Source: Chrysemys picta bellii (taxonomy: Eukaryota > Chordata > Testudines > Emydidae). From it: a stretch of 64,000 bases of DNA. This document shows, in pieces, positions 24,041 to 36,539 of this stretch. The DNA is taken from positions 64,948,506 to 65,012,505 of the forward strand of contig NC_088794.1 of the NCBI RefSeq assembly GCF_011386835.1, read 5' to 3'. Position 1 is the first letter of the stretch. Each line of letters opens with the position of its first letter. A program made the position numbers and the translations under genes. The notes under the pieces are model-generated. The model saw only the letters and a list, made by a program, of their open reading frames with translations. It did not search any database and was not told where the DNA came from.

Positions 24041-25226
24041 CTTAGCCACTAGTTGTGAAAAAGTTTTTGTTGGTAATTTCACCATATGACTGAAATCTTT
24101 TTGGTTACATTCTGTTCCACTGTTGTGAATTTTTTTACATGGCTAAATTAAGTATACTAAATCATTGCTCATTTAAGTTTACCATGATGGTGATCTTTGA
24201 TATGAAAGGTGTTAAACAAATGCTTTTGGAATAAGAAACTACAAGAAAAAAATTGTCAAAAATATTTTTGTAGACATTATTCTGCTTTTTATGTATCTTT
24301 ACAGGTAAATACTAAATACAAAGCAAATCTAGGCTTTAGTTCTATCTTTATTCAAGTAAAACTCCCATTTATTTCTATGGGAGTTTTGCTCAAATAAAAT
24401 ACACAGTGTTTAACCCTATGTTAATGCAATTCTAAATTTCCCCATTTAAAATTAAGTGTCATAAAATACAGAAGTGAAGATTTATATATCAGTATTAACT
24501 AAGCCCGAATGCAGATAGATAATATTTTTTTTCTTTATTTTATCAAACATGGAGCAGAGGGAGAGAAATACTGGCCTGATTGAGTCAATGGTAAAACTTC
24601 CATTGTCTTTAAAGGGCCAGGATTTCATCCAAAATGTGGAGTTTTGTTGAGTTAATGTTCCTGTAGAAGCCTCTATTTCTTGTTTGTTTGTTTGTTTTAA
24701 ATAAATTTACCTGTGGAACCTTCATGCTGCATTAACTTAATATTTTTAAATCTGTTTCTTGATAATTTTGGGAAGAGTGGGGTGGGAAAGAAATGTACAT
24801 GTTATCGTAATTACATTTCAGTGTTTCTAATTAGGCTTAAAAGTTGTTTGACTAGAATTTTCTTGAAAGGCTGGGTCAACAGAGCAGCAGAATATCTGTT
24901 TACATAGCATTGTCTGTATTTTGGTAAACTAGAATTATAGAAATTTAAGGTGTTAATCATAATAGGCTTTCTTATTTACTTAAATGGGAACTCTGGAAAA
25001 CTTAGAATTTAGATAATACTGTATGAACAATGCACCAAAAATATGGACACACCCAAAAACTTCAGGATTCTCAATTTTTTTCATATCCACAATTTTATTA
25101 TTTTCCTGGTGTCTAAATAAAGCCTCTGTTAACAAGTGTGGGGTGCTTTTTTCCAGTGAGACTGATGCATTCTCCCTCATATTAGGTCTAGTCAGGGAAA
25201 CCCTTACTCATGTGAATGGTCCTTCT
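24041..25226. other. No gene recognised
   Basis: AT-rich. A short self-complementary patch AACTCCCATTTATTTCTATGG...GGGAGTTTTG lies at 24359-24389. Confidence 0.5.
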
Positions 25227-25473
25227 GGGTATGTGTACACTGCAAAAAACAAAAACAAAACTGTGGCAGTGAGTCTCAGAGCCTAGGCTTACAGACTTGG
25301 GGTTGCACTACGGTACTGAAAGTAACAGCGTAGGCATTCACACTTGGACTGGAGCTCAGAATCTGAGATCTGTCCCCCTTGCTAGGTTTCAGAGCCCAAG
25401 CTCTAGTGCAAGTCTATAGACCCAGGCTCCGAGACCTGCTGCCACCGGTGGTTTTTTGCAGTGCAGTGTACCC
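25227..25473. mobile_element. Non-autonomous element with GGGTATGTGTACACTGCA ends
   Basis: The left end GGGTATGTGTACACTGCAAA and the right end TTTGCAGTGCAGTGTACCC are inverted repeats. The interior has CTCAGAGCC/AGAGCCCAAGC motifs. No target duplication found. Confidence 0.55.
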
Positions 25474-26098
25474 ACTGAAGTCACCTTTAAAGGACAGATT
25501 GACCACTGCATTACTGCAATTTTCTGCCAGTATAACTCCTGTGGTGAATTGGGCTATAAATCTTTGTCATTGCTAACAAAAACAATTCTCTCTGTGGTTG
25601 TGAAGTGTTCCTTATTAAAACTAAAATGTAATACCAGCATATGAAAAAGAACTGTGGTTAAGACACAATCTCTTTATTTGCTTAAAATATCACATCAGTA
25701 TTATGTTAATATACTATCATAATCTTACAGACTGCTTTTAAAACATAAAGTCAGACCCATTCCCTGTTTCAAAGAGCTTACAGTCTAAAGTTCTGAACTC
25801 ATGTTTTGACTTCAGATCTGAGGGCACCAATTACTTCTCAAGAGATATTCAGCACCTTGTAGGACAGAGCCCTAAGAAGTTACACAAGACACAGATGTCC
25901 TTTAGTAAGGTGGTAGAAAATATTTCATGGTAGCCAACATAAAGTTCATTTTAGCTGAGAAATAAGCATTTTATAGTGAAAGTTAGCTGTTAGGTCCTGA
26001 TTCAATAAAGAATTGAATTTAAGCATGTGCTTAAATGCCTTGCTGGATTGTGAAAAATACCACTTATAACACACCACTAATTTTAATAAAGTGAATAA
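25474..26098. other. No gene recognised
   Basis: Non-coding. Fragments of the dispersed short palindromic family (ATTCAGCACCTTGTAGGACA at 25848-25867; GGTCCTGATTCAATAAAG at 25993-26010). Confidence 0.5.
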
Positions 26099-26106
26099 AT
26101 ATATCC

Positions 26107-26849
26107 CAGGGATCTCAAACTCAAATCACCACGAGGGCCACATGAGGACTAGTACATTGGCCCGAGGGCCGCATCACTGAAATCTTTTCATACATGATAG
26201 AAAAGTGTAGTCAAACATGAAGAAAAGGAGAGTAATATAGAAGAGTAATATAGTATGCTGTTAAAAGTCAAAGTAGTAACTTTTTAAAAACTGTAATGTG
26301 AAGAGGGGTTTTAATAAAATATAAACACCTGTAACTATTCCTTATGTGGTCAGTAACACTGATGATGATATAACAGTCTGTCAACATAGCTGTAATGGCA
26401 GGAACTTTTTAAAGTAACTATTCATACAAAATATGTTGCCACTTTTAACAAACATTCTTCCCAACTGATTCTTTGCTATGAGTATACATGCTGAACTTCA
26501 TACCTCAGACTGCTTGTCTAGTCCATGAGGCCCCACCCCTTCCCCGCCCCCATCCCAACCCCTTCCCAAATCCCGTCCCCGCCTCTTCTCTGCCTCCTCC
26601 CCTGAGTGCGCCGCATCCCCGCTCCTCCCCCCCTCCCTCCTGGAAAGTCCTAAGTGCTGCCAAATAGCTGTTTGGTGGCAGGAAGCACTGTGAGGTAGGC
26701 AGAGGAGCGGGGACGTGGTACGCTGGGGAGGAGAGGGGGTGGGGGGTGAGGGGAGCTTGGCTGCTGGTGGAGTCAGCACCTATGGTGGGCTGCAGGAAAT
26801 AACTCCGTGGGCTGCATGCGGCCCGTGGGCCGCGTGTTTGAGACCCCTG
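26107..26849. mobile_element. hAT-type non-autonomous DNA transposon
   Basis: The left end CAGGGATCTCAAACTCAAAT and the right end (reverse complement CAGGGGTCTCAAACACGCGG) are inverted repeats. They are flanked by ATATATCC (26099-26106) and ATATATTC (26850-26857), seven of eight identical. It is the same family as 42095-42952; no transposase remains. Confidence 0.88.
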
Positions 26850-26857
26850 ATATATTC

Positions 26858-28051
26858 CCTCTCTGATACAGTGGTACTCTCTTATCTCCTAAATTCATTC
26901 TATGTGGTGGATGCCACCTATATGGATAACTGGTGAGTCCTCATCTGCTAGTAATCCAAGTGACAGCCAATCCAGAAGGAGAGATTTTATGCCCAGTACC
27001 ACCACCTCCTCTCCTGACTTGCAGGCTTCTCCAGTTCTCACTGAAAGAAGATGGTTTGTCTCTGCTGAGGCACCATCTTACATCCAGGTCTCAATAGAGC
27101 TTCTGAACATGGACCAGAGTAGAACAAAACAAAAACTCCTTCCCAGAAAAATGATAGCTGAAACTGCCCCTTCTATGTGCTTCTCCTCTGCAGTCTTTGG
27201 CAGTGAGTCCATTCTACCCCAGACATAAAACAAGAAATACTGTATTCTCAAATCTTTTAGCTGGGGTAGTATGTGAAAAGAGAGCTGGTCTTTAGCTTAT
27301 GCAGAACTCAAATCACTAAGGCTTTTTAGATCAGAACCAATACTTTGAATTGCATCACGGCTGCCTCTTGGGTCAGATGTAATATGTTCCCTGTGGGCTG
27401 CCACTTCTGCACCAGCTGAAGTTTACAAATGGTTTTCAGGTGTAGCCCCCAATGAAGTGCTTTGCTGAAGTCCAGTATTCAGGCGAGAGAGGCAAAAAAT
27501 AACTGTGCCAAGTTCCACATCTAAACGGAATGATCACAACCTTCCAGTTAAGTACAAATAGAAAGTATACTTTTAACCAGTGGTATCTGGACATCCAGCA
27601 AGAAACCTTAGCTGCAATCTTGTGTAACAAAAGCCGCAGCCCAGGGAGTAGAAATTCTCTGCCATTTCCAGCTATTACTTCCCCATGCCTAACCAGCTTT
27701 CCCTTATTTCGGCTTCCCACTAGTTCTCATCCAGATCATTTCAGTTATATGCTGGGCATATCAGTCAACTGCACTTTCTTCATCGAGTGAAATAGTCATA
27801 GAGCTGTGTATTATCCATACACTGTTGGGATTATAGCTCAAACAGCACACTATTCGAAACCACAAGTGCTGTTCATCTCAGTGAGTTAATATTTCCATTA
27901 TTTCTAATAATTTGCTCTTTGTCTTCTCATTAATTTGGAAATATTACATATGGCTTCCTTTTTAAAAATAGAACACATTGAGCAAATACAGCATGTTTTT
28001 TTTTTAAAAAGCTTATTGACTAATTATGTACCTTTTATTAATATCCTTTAG
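26858..28051. other. Sequence upstream of the first IMMP1L coding exon
   Basis: Non-coding. 27300-27480 (around TTCTGCACCAGCTGAAGTTTAC) resembles an old vertebrate interspersed repeat. A polypyrimidine-poor but usable acceptor (ATATCCTTTAG) closes the stretch at 28051. Confidence 0.5.
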
Positions 28052-28185
28052 GGCCAGCTGCACAACAGTAACACTGTGCTATGCTTCGAGATGTCATGGG
28101 AAAAACCTTTCGACTTCTGGGGTATACCATTCAGTATGGATGCATAGCACACTGTGCCTTTGAGTACCTTGGAGGAATTGTTGTG
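28052..28185 (+). CDS. IMMP1L: IMMP1L coding exon 1 with 5' UTR part
   Basis: The acceptor AG ends at 28051. 28052-28080 is 5' untranslated. The ATG at 28081 starts MLRDVMGKTFRLLGYTIQYG and the coding part ends at 28185 before GTAATT (35 whole codons). This start is chosen because the N-terminus aligns over its full length with known IMMP1L proteins. The A/G at -3 is G, a moderate initiation context. The segment holds the membrane-proximal hydrophobic stretch. Confidence 0.95.
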
Positions 28186-29032
28186 GTAATTTATGTTTTC
28201 ATGCTAATAAGGATAATGGGTTCAATCAGAACTTTATTATAATAGTGAAAAGTTTTAGTAGTATCAGCATTTTAACATCATACTTCATTTCTGCGGATAC
28301 AACTTCTAAGTCTATTAGTGTCCAGTTCTGTTTGTTTGGTTTTTGTTTTGGATTAACTGAACAACCACTTCCTGGCTGCAGGAGTTGGCCTCATTACAGG
28401 CCTAATATTGCAAAGTACTTAGCTCCTCAAGTTCCACTGAAGCCAATGACAGTTAAAGGCATTGAGCACCTCGCAGAAAGTTGGGACCACAAATAGCTCT
28501 TTAAAAAAGGATTTTTTCCCAATCCTGCTCTTAGCGCTACCAGCACTAAACCTAGTAAACCTGGCACCCCAGAAATTGGTGGGAGTTGATATTGTAGAGC
28601 TACTGTCACAACTTCATTGCCACTCCCTCTCATAATGGCTGAGGAAAGGATCAAGGCGGGAGGACCCTGCAGATTCTCCCCACAACTTCCTGATGATCCT
28701 TGGCTGCTGTAATGGCCTTTTGGGATTGTTGGCAGCTGGTGCAGTATAGAACAGTCTTTTTGGAGATCAAAGTAGACTGATGCACAATGTATTGATATTT
28801 CCAGAACACTTAAGTTGTGGGAGCTCAAAAGGAACCTTTATACACTCCCTTTTCAAATGTGTCTCGTACTCCTTGGCCACACCTAAAGAACTAGTCTAGT
28901 GTTTCCCCCCAAATTGTAGGTTTTTGGTGACTTGTTTGCAAATAATTTAATCTCGTAAGTATTATGCAAGTTAAAATATTTTGCAAATAGTGTGTTTTTT
29001 TTGTTTTTGTTTTTGTTTTTTTTAATTTACAG
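28186..29032 (+). other. IMMP1L intron between coding exons 1 and 2
   Basis: 847 bp, GT-AG; ends in a long T/G tract before AATTTACAG. A small palindromic patch (about 28400-28495) belongs to the dispersed family. The open frame at 28427-28828 (-) is not supported. Confidence 0.85.
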
Positions 29033-29121
29033 TGTTCTGGACCCTCAATGGAACCAACAATTCAAAATTCTGACATTGTCTTTTCGGAGAATCTTAGCCG
29101 CCATTTTTATTGCATTCAGAA
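29033..29121 (+). CDS. IMMP1L: IMMP1L coding exon 2, catalytic serine
   Basis: Begins CSGPSMEPTIQNSDIVF. Ser40 in the GPSMEPT box is the S26 nucleophile. The exon is 89 nt and ends in phase 2 (…IQ + AA) before GTATGT. Residue 62 is Cys in RHFYCIQ, where the human protein has Gly. Confidence 0.95.
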
Positions 29122-30430
29122 GTATGTTGCTTTGTTTAGATTAATGTTTAGTTTTCTAAAGTTTGTCATGATAATGAATATCTCTCTGTCTATTGCCTTT
29201 CCAATGTATTTCCTATGGCAACTAACTGTCTCTTGTCTTTTTTCCTGTATTCATCTTCTTTTAATTTGTTTTTGTAAGTGCCAGTCTCATTTCACTTTAT
29301 TTCTAGAAGAGAAGACAGATTAAAAGTTTTGCTTTTAGTCTCACAATACAAGATTACTTCACTCAGAGTTCTCCTGGGACGTCGTGGATGTCACTTTTGG
29401 AATTTTGGCCAAAAGACTGAAAATCCCTTGTGTCCTTCCAACCATGTTTCTCACACGACCATCACACTGAATAAGACTTCCTATTTTTCGTTTATCTTGT
29501 CCTATATGTGGAGCTGCTAGTATTGTTGTTTCCAGGCAGGAAGTTAAGGGAGAGCTTCTCACCAGAAATGATGAAAGTACCATTTATTATATTGTCCCCA
29601 TGCCACCTTATTATTTTATGGAGCACTGCATGTGTACATAGTGGTCATTAGCCACATAAAAAACAAAGGCCCTTTCCCTGACTATTGTAGTTTACAATCT
29701 AACGCATGCAGAACAAGGAGTAATGGTCTCAAGTTGCAGTGGGGAAGGTTTAGGTTGGATATTAGGAAAAACTTTTTCACTAGGAGGGTAGTGAAGCATT
29801 GGAATGGGTTATCTAGGGAGGTGATGGAACCTCCTTCCTTAGAGGTTTTTAAGGTCAGGCTTGACAAAGCCCTGGCTGGGATGATTTAGTTGGGGAATGG
29901 TCCTGCTTTGAGCAGGGGATTGGACTAGATGACCTCCTGAGGTTCCTTCCAATCCTGATATTCTATGATTCTAACTAAGGGATGATAGGGTAAACAGAAG
30001 TAGTGTAGAGGATAACAGACTCTTAGAAATAGACATTGGAAGGTTTCCTGAAAGAAGAGGGTTTTGTAGAGGATTTGAAGAAGGTTGGTGTGTATACAAG
30101 AAACTAGGCTGATCTGTGTATACTAGGCAGCAAACACACTGATGTAAATGCTTTTTACTTGTTCAGGGCATTGTCAGATGACAATCAGCTGTATTTTTTG
30201 TAATTCAAGTACTATACATTCAATCTCTTCAAATGTGCTTTTTAAAACATATATAGAATAATTGGTCCTTTTAGCTGAATTGTCATGGAAAAAATAGAGA
30301 TTATAGGCAGTGGTTCTCAACACGAAATAATATTCATTTAATTAAAAAATATGTAATTATTAGTTGTGTATATATATATTCATTCAAAGATTGTTCTATA
30401 CTGAAATTTCTTTACAATTTGTTCCCCCAG
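29122..30430 (+). other. IMMP1L intron between coding exons 2 and 3
   Basis: 1,309 bp; contains the CR1 3' end at 29708-29974. The rest is AT-rich with no other gene. The open frames 29278-29520 and 29359-29583 lack support. Confidence 0.85.
29708..29974 (+). repeat. CR1 LINE 3' end
   Basis: Reads [20 protein letters not shown] ... [20 protein letters not shown] ... [11 protein letters not shown] stop, the C-terminus of CR1 ORF2. It is followed by the CR1 3' end GACTAGATGACCTCCTGAGG and the ATTCTATGATTCTA tail. The same C-terminus occurs in the longer copy at 51600-51846. Confidence 0.92.
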
Positions 30431-30557
30431 AGGTGATATTGTAATTGCAAAAAGCCCAAATGACCCCAAATCAAATATCTGTAAAAGAGTAATTGGCTTG
30501 GAAGGAGACAAAGTCTGTATAAGCAGTCCTTCAGATTTCCGTAAGAGTCACAGTTAT
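30431..30557 (+). CDS. IMMP1L: IMMP1L coding exon 3, catalytic lysine
   Basis: 127 nt; the first base completes the Lys65 codon. It encodes GDIVIAKSPNDPKSNICKRV and IGLEGDKVCISSPSDFRKSH. Lys83, in the CKRVIGLEGD box, is the general base. Ends at Tyr107 before GTAAGT. Confidence 0.95.
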
Positions 30558-30784
30558 GTAAGTATACCTTTCTCTTTTGTAAATCATATCAAGAATTACT
30601 TAATATGCAGTCAACATTATTAAAGTAGAAGCTGCTACTTCATATTTAAATATTGATAATTCTTGATGATGTGTAGCTGACTTTTCTTATGAAATTTTAT
30701 TCTTAATGTTCATTCTTGTTCACTGTATGTCAGACAGTCTTCACAATCGGCATCTTCCATAGTGCTTGAGTCCTAATAAAATGA

Positions 30785-31130
30785 AGTGCTGGAACTGCTA
30801 GGCCCAGCTCCCTGCTGTGGAAGAAGAGATGGCGGCTCAGTAACCAGGGGGAACCGAGGAGGACTCCCTCAACATGGCTCTCAGCTGCAGGTTACTGAGC
30901 CACCACTTCTCCTTCCAGAGTGGGCCCAGAAGTGGAAGAGTTGGAGGAGGCAGCATGAAGGAGATGTTATCTCTGCCTCCTCCATCTCTTCCACTTCCAG
31001 GCCCACTTCAGAAGGAGAGATGGCTGTTTCTTTCTCCTTCTGGAGTGAGAAGCAGGGTCAGAAGTACTGGAATGCTATTCCAGTTCCTCCAAAAAGGGCT
31101 GGAACACTGTTCCTGAGCATTCCAGCATAA
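30785..31130. mobile_element. Foldback-type element with two nested hairpins
   Basis: Ends GTGCTGGAACTGC / GCATTCCAGCAT are inverted. The first hairpin has 21-bp arms (30825-30845, 30890-30910; GGCTCAGTAACC against GGTTACTGAGCC). The second has 46-bp arms (30908-30953, 30973-31018) with six mismatches and a 19-bp loop. Open frames inside are by-products. No target duplication was seen; the family is unknown to me. Confidence 0.55.
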
Positions 31131-32589
31131 TTTGAGTGGTGATCCTCCATATCTAAAGCAACTGGAGGCAGACCAGATCTTTACTCTGTTCTTTGCTTGG
31201 AACTGCCTTTCTGGAAGAACTTTCCAGAATTTTCTGCCTCCAAATGTACAGATGGCAGATTCAAGGACTCCCTTTTATAGCAGTATTTTCTCAGTATTTT
31301 GAAAAGAACTTTGACTAAATTTCACACTGGCTTCGAGGAGTTTTGCTGCAAAACTACTATTTTTTTTTCCATTTAGTTTTCTGAAAAAGCACTTGGTCTT
31401 AACCCTCTGAGACAGCAACAGGAAGCAGAAGGGCAAGAAATGTTCCCCATTGCTCACACCATTTCCCAACTAACATGTTCTCCTAGAAAATCCTTAAACT
31501 TCATTGCAAGGCTCTGCTGTAAATAATTTGAGTTGAATAGCACTTTAAAACTTATATCTCATTAGTGTCCATAGCTGAAATATACTATTATCCTAGAATA
31601 TTCTTCTTGGGGGGCAGTCCAAAGCCTGGGCTCAGAGCAAAGATTTGGTCTGTCTTCAGTTGCCATGGAGACAGGAACACTCACTGAAAAGACTGTCTCT
31701 CTGACCTGGAAGGTTTTATAAAGAAAATTCACAGGTAAGACACCATTCTCCTTTATCCCATAAATTATAGTGAACAATGTTTTCTGAGACTAGCGGCCTG
31801 ATCCTGTGAAGTCATTAGTAAACTCAACTTCCACTGAAGATAGATCTCAAAAGTAGTTAATAGTTTACCTAATACCTTTTTATTTTACATATTATACATT
31901 AATATATTTGATCTTGTAAAGTTTATCCTGGTAAGTGTACTGTACTTTGGTACCTCTCAGTTTGTTGTATTAGGCTATGTGCGTATGTATTGTATGTATG
32001 TTGTATTAGGCTATGATTGAATATACGATCAGTACATTCAGTCATAAACTCTTTAATGAGCAAAGACTATTAATCATGTTGAATATATGTTGTTTTTGTT
32101 AGACTGCCAAATTCATTTCACAGGAAAATTTTAACATAACCTTACAGTATTTTAATAATTCGCAATAAATAGTCCAATGTGATAGTGTTTTTATTCTTAT
32201 TAAAATGTACTACTTTTTCTCCTTTTATGGGGGCAGGCTTTGCAGCACTTAACCTTCTTTTTGGCTAAACGGTTTGTAAGCTTGTTTGTTGGAGGGGAAT
32301 CATGACACTTTGAGTGACTTGCGAAGCAAGAAATACTAAGGATTGAGCAAATTAGTACCTTCCCCCCTCCCTTTCTTTGATTCTGGTGTCCACCAACTAG
32401 TGGTTAGATATTATAGTAAGTTTACTCAGTTAGTAGAGACACTATCTGATACCAGTAGAATCTGTGTAGCATCTTTATCACAGTTGAGACTTCAGTTGCT
32501 TCTAGGAAACTGCTGACTCTGTGAGCCAGAAAGAAATGTCCTCCTATCCATTTTTGTAGGAATTGTGTTCAGCTTGCATCAGCTAGAAG

Positions 32590-32860
32590 CAAGAGCGGTG
32601 CCAGGGTTTTTGCCACCCTAGGCGGCAGTGCTCCTCCTCTGAGCATTCGGCGGTGGGAGTCCTTCCGCTCCGCATCTTCGGGGCACTTCAGTGGCGGATC
32701 CCGGAGCAAGTGAAGGACCCGTCGCCGAATTTCCGCTGAAGACCTGGAGCGAAAGGACCCCCTGCCACCGAATTTCCACTGAGGACGGCAAAATGCTGCA
32801 CCCCAAATCCTGCCGCCCTAGGCGACCGCCTAGGGTCGCCTAGTGGAAGCGCCGGCCCTG
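32590..32860. mobile_element. Short hAT-type non-autonomous transposon
   Basis: Perfect 8-bp duplication GCTAGAAG at 32582-32589 and 32861-32868. The right end, reverse-complemented, is CAGGGCCGGCGCTTCC and pairs with the diverged left end CAAGAGCGGTGCC. Internal sequence repeats CCGAATTTCC(G/A)CTGA twice. Confidence 0.85.
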
Positions 32861-35123
32861 GCTAGAAGTTACTGTTGGCATATATTACAGATTCTAAGCT
32901 TGTGATCTCTGTGCTCATCAGTACCACTATACCTGAGACCTAAAACCTAAGTGTGTTCTAAAATCTAGTTCTACTACCCTCCCTAAATTTGTTCTTGAAT
33001 TCACTTCTGTGTGTAAATGGGGAGGAGGATATGGGATCCTTTATTATTAGGCATTGCTATCACTTTAAAAACAGTGCTTCTTTGAGAAATGGAGGGAAGA
33101 AAAGAGTGGAAGATAGCTGCTGATCACAAAATGGCACCCCATCAGAAGAGTGAATCTATAGTTTGAAAAAGTCTATTTTCCTTCCTTGTTCATTTCTCCT
33201 TTGGCATGTTCAAGCATTGCAAATGAGTATTTTACCTTCTTTAATACAAAGTCCATCAAAAATGTATCATAAATCAAGTTGACTAAAACAAAAAAAATCA
33301 TCCTTGTTTGCCAGATTCTCAAGCCATGTCCATATTATGAATTGCCAGGCTCCTACACCTCCCCGTCCCATCCCATCCACCAGAGTACTTGTGTTGTTAG
33401 TGATCTTAAACCAGCATTCATATTTTTTCATAGTAATGGCCTTTTCTCTTTTCCCAGGCATTTTCTTAAATTATTGAATTTAAGATTTAGAAGTTACTTT
33501 TTAGCTATAAATTGAGTCTGGCAGGAAATAGACTATTCACAAAATTTCAGATATTTGGACAAATGCATAGTTGTAAAGAATATCAACACTTACGATGCAG
33601 TGAAATTGGGTCATGGCATGTTAATCCTTGTTAAATATGTAGCTAATTTTAAATTTTTACAAATGAGAGAGAGCATTTTTCTGAAAATGGCAAACAACAG
33701 TATAACCAGACAGCTACGGATCTTAAAGATGAACTGGAAAGTTAAAATGAAAACTGAGTGAAAGTCCACAAATATGCGTTGAATTGCCCCACAATGAAAT
33801 CCTTTTCTCCCTGTTTCTACTACTTGGTTCTCTGAAGACATTCCAGAATGTCAGCATTATGACATCAACTACTAGAAGTCTCACTGTAACAGATGATATT
33901 TGATGTCACAGAATGGTGGCATTCTGGGGTATGTTCAGAGACTCAAAGTATCAAAAAGGCTTTACAATTGCAAAAAGATGTTAGTGTAAGTGGAAACATT
34001 TATTTCTGTGTAGAGTAATTCATATTCATCTATTTCTGGACATAACTGAATTTTTATTTTTGCTTTTCAGTGTATTTGTATGAACACTAGAGCCATTTGC
34101 TCCAGTACTCTAAAGTCCACCCATCATCACGTGTAAACGGTGATTTATTTAACATTAGAAAAGTTTCTCACTGAGAATTTTACAATAGAATTTTAGACAC
34201 TGTAATTTGCTTAGCCAGCATTTTTCTATGATATATTTGTATTTGAATAAAAGTTTCCCCCCTCATAATCTAGTTTCTCCTACTTGATCATTGCACTGAC
34301 GTCATAATGCTATATTTGACATGACATTCTTTAATTATGGACATAACTGCAATACCCTCTGAGGCACACTGTCACTGAATGTTGCCCTCAGTCTCAAATT
34401 CAATACAGGATCAAATAAGATCTTTAATACTGCTGTAGGACTCCTAGCTTCTAGATTTCCTGACTTCTACATGCTCTAAAACACTCAGCTTTATTATTGT
34501 ATTAAAAAAAATTCCATTTAGTTTACTGATATGAGAATGTTTTAGTAAAATGATTTTTAAAACCATTTTAAAAGGGTGAACTATCCAAGGCTGCACTTTG
34601 CCTCTTATCATGAAAGAAAAACAGATTTACAGGGGCATTTCTTTCTGAAAATATACCGATCACAAATATGTTTCTGAGCTGGCTGGCTTTGACACCAGGA
34701 TACACCTCACCATTAAAAATTTGTTAAGAATGTGGGTGTATATATATTTTTCTTTGAGTGCTTGTTCATGTCAATTCCAGTCAGGTGTGTGCATGTACAC
34801 GTGCACAGTAGCCGGAAGATTTTTCCCCTAGCAGCAACTGTAGGGTCAGCCTGGGCGTCCCCTGGAGTCGTGCCTTCATGGCGCCCATTATAGAGCCCTG
34901 CTGCCCCTACACCCCCTCAGTTCCTTCTTACCGCCAGTGACAGTAGCTGGAACTTCCCCTTGCTCTTCTCTTGCTTCAGCAAGTGGATTAGCAGTGCTTT
35001 ATATCCTGTACATAGTTAGTTTCCAGTAGTTAGTATTGTTTAGTAGTTCTTCATAAGTTTCAGATATGGGTCGTTACCCCCCCCCAACCCCCTACCATTC
35101 CCCCTCACATTTGTTACTGGAGC

Positions 35124-35279
35124 ATGCCGCGATCCCCGGGCTTTAAGACTTGCCAGATTTGCGCGAAGCGCATGCCAAAAAGTGACCCCCACATCTCCTG
35201 CTTACGGTGCCTGGATGAGGATCACCAGAAAGACCGCTGCAAGTTCTGTCGGGAATTCCAACCGAGAACCATTCAGTAG
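35124..35279 (+). pseudogene. DIRS gag N-terminal Cys-rich segment, stops early
   Basis: The ATG at 35124 gives 51 codons before TAG at 35277-35279. Three CxxC pairs are visible: Cys10-Cys13 (CQIC), Cys26-Cys29 (CLRC) and Cys39-Cys42 (CKFC). They look like the zinc-binding start of DIRS gag. The premature stop separates this from the gag body downstream. The sequence around it also reads in other frames (35182-35835) because of frameshifts. Confidence 0.65.
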
Positions 35280-36539
35280 AGGGAGTAGTGTCTCAAAATT
35301 CTCCTTATGGAGGCAGCTCTCTGAGCTCAGTCGGATCCAGGCGCCAGGGATCCTGCTTCAGCAGGCTGTCTTCGGCGCGAAGCACTCCGGCGCTATCTTT
35401 GAAGGATCCAGTGCCAAAGAAAGATGCTGGCAAGGAAACTCAGCACCGTCATGGAGCCTCTTGGGGACATTCCAGCCTTCAGCACCTGTCCCAATCGCCG
35501 GCGTAGAAGAAAAAGAGGTTGGAGAGAGGCTGATCTCCCTCAGCCATACCCAGGGACCAGCCACCAATGGCACCTCAGTCAGACCACGGCTCAGGGACTC
35601 AGAGTGGGGCCATGTTGACGCCTGCCCAAGCAAGGCAGTCAAGTCCGGGCCCGTCTCGCTCACCACACCCATCCTACCATTTCCGTCCACTCCAGAGACT
35701 TTCGAGGCGGTGAAGGACCTAATGGGGCTCACGGTGCTGTTCTTGCCGCCAAGACAGGAGAGTGTCTTGGCACCGCAGGTTCCATCCCGGCACCCCGTGC
35801 AGTCAAAGGGAAAGCTGGCGATGATGGCACGCTGATCCCCATCACCTTGGCACCCTTCTACTCCAGCACTGCCATCCAGGGAGCGCAGTTGGTTCTATGC
35901 TTCTCGACGCTCTACCTTGAGAGGAGCAGCGCCATTCTGGTTCTCCTACTCGGAGTCGGACTCATACCGCTCCGACTATAGCAGGAGCAGAAGATCCTCC
36001 TCATGGCACCATAGGCGGTCCCGCCCAATGCAATGGGCCCCTCAATGGCAAAATCCACCGCAGTGGCCCTTTTGGACTTCGTGGGCTTTCCATCAAGCCC
36101 GGGGTCACAGACAGGGGTTCCGCTTGGGTGCAGCACCAGTGGCATCTGCGACGTTCATTCCACCACGATTGGCACTGGAGCCAGGGCCTCAGTCATTAAC
36201 ACTGGCACCGATGCAGCACTGACATCGACCACTTCGGCACCGGAGGAATTGGCGGCCCTGATTGCGGCTACGGCGCACCCTCGACACCTACACCGCCTCA
36301 GTCATTGGCGCTGGCTGCGATGGTGCCTACAGGAACCCCGGCGTACATGCTCCACTAGGCACTGGCACTAGTGTGGCGCCCAGCGTCAGCACAGACACCC
36401 GTGCCTGTCATAGCACCGGGACCAGGCCAACTTTCTGCAGTTCCCACAGGGTGAAGAGATCCCTTGGGTGGGAACGGTAGGGAACAATCCTCCCCTGGTG
36501 CTCTCCTTCTCCTCACCAGATGATGCCCTGCCCAGCCCT

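Noticed and set aside
29122..29127. Alternative donor one base later for IMMP1L coding exon 2
   Set aside because: Only the GT at 29122 keeps the reading frame into the exon at 30431 and gives the Lys-Gly-Asp junction expected for the family.
35182..35835. 217-codon open frame
   Set aside because: It runs out of frame with the Cys-rich DIRS gag start and has no gag-like motif; it is a shadow frame in GC-rich DIRS sequence.
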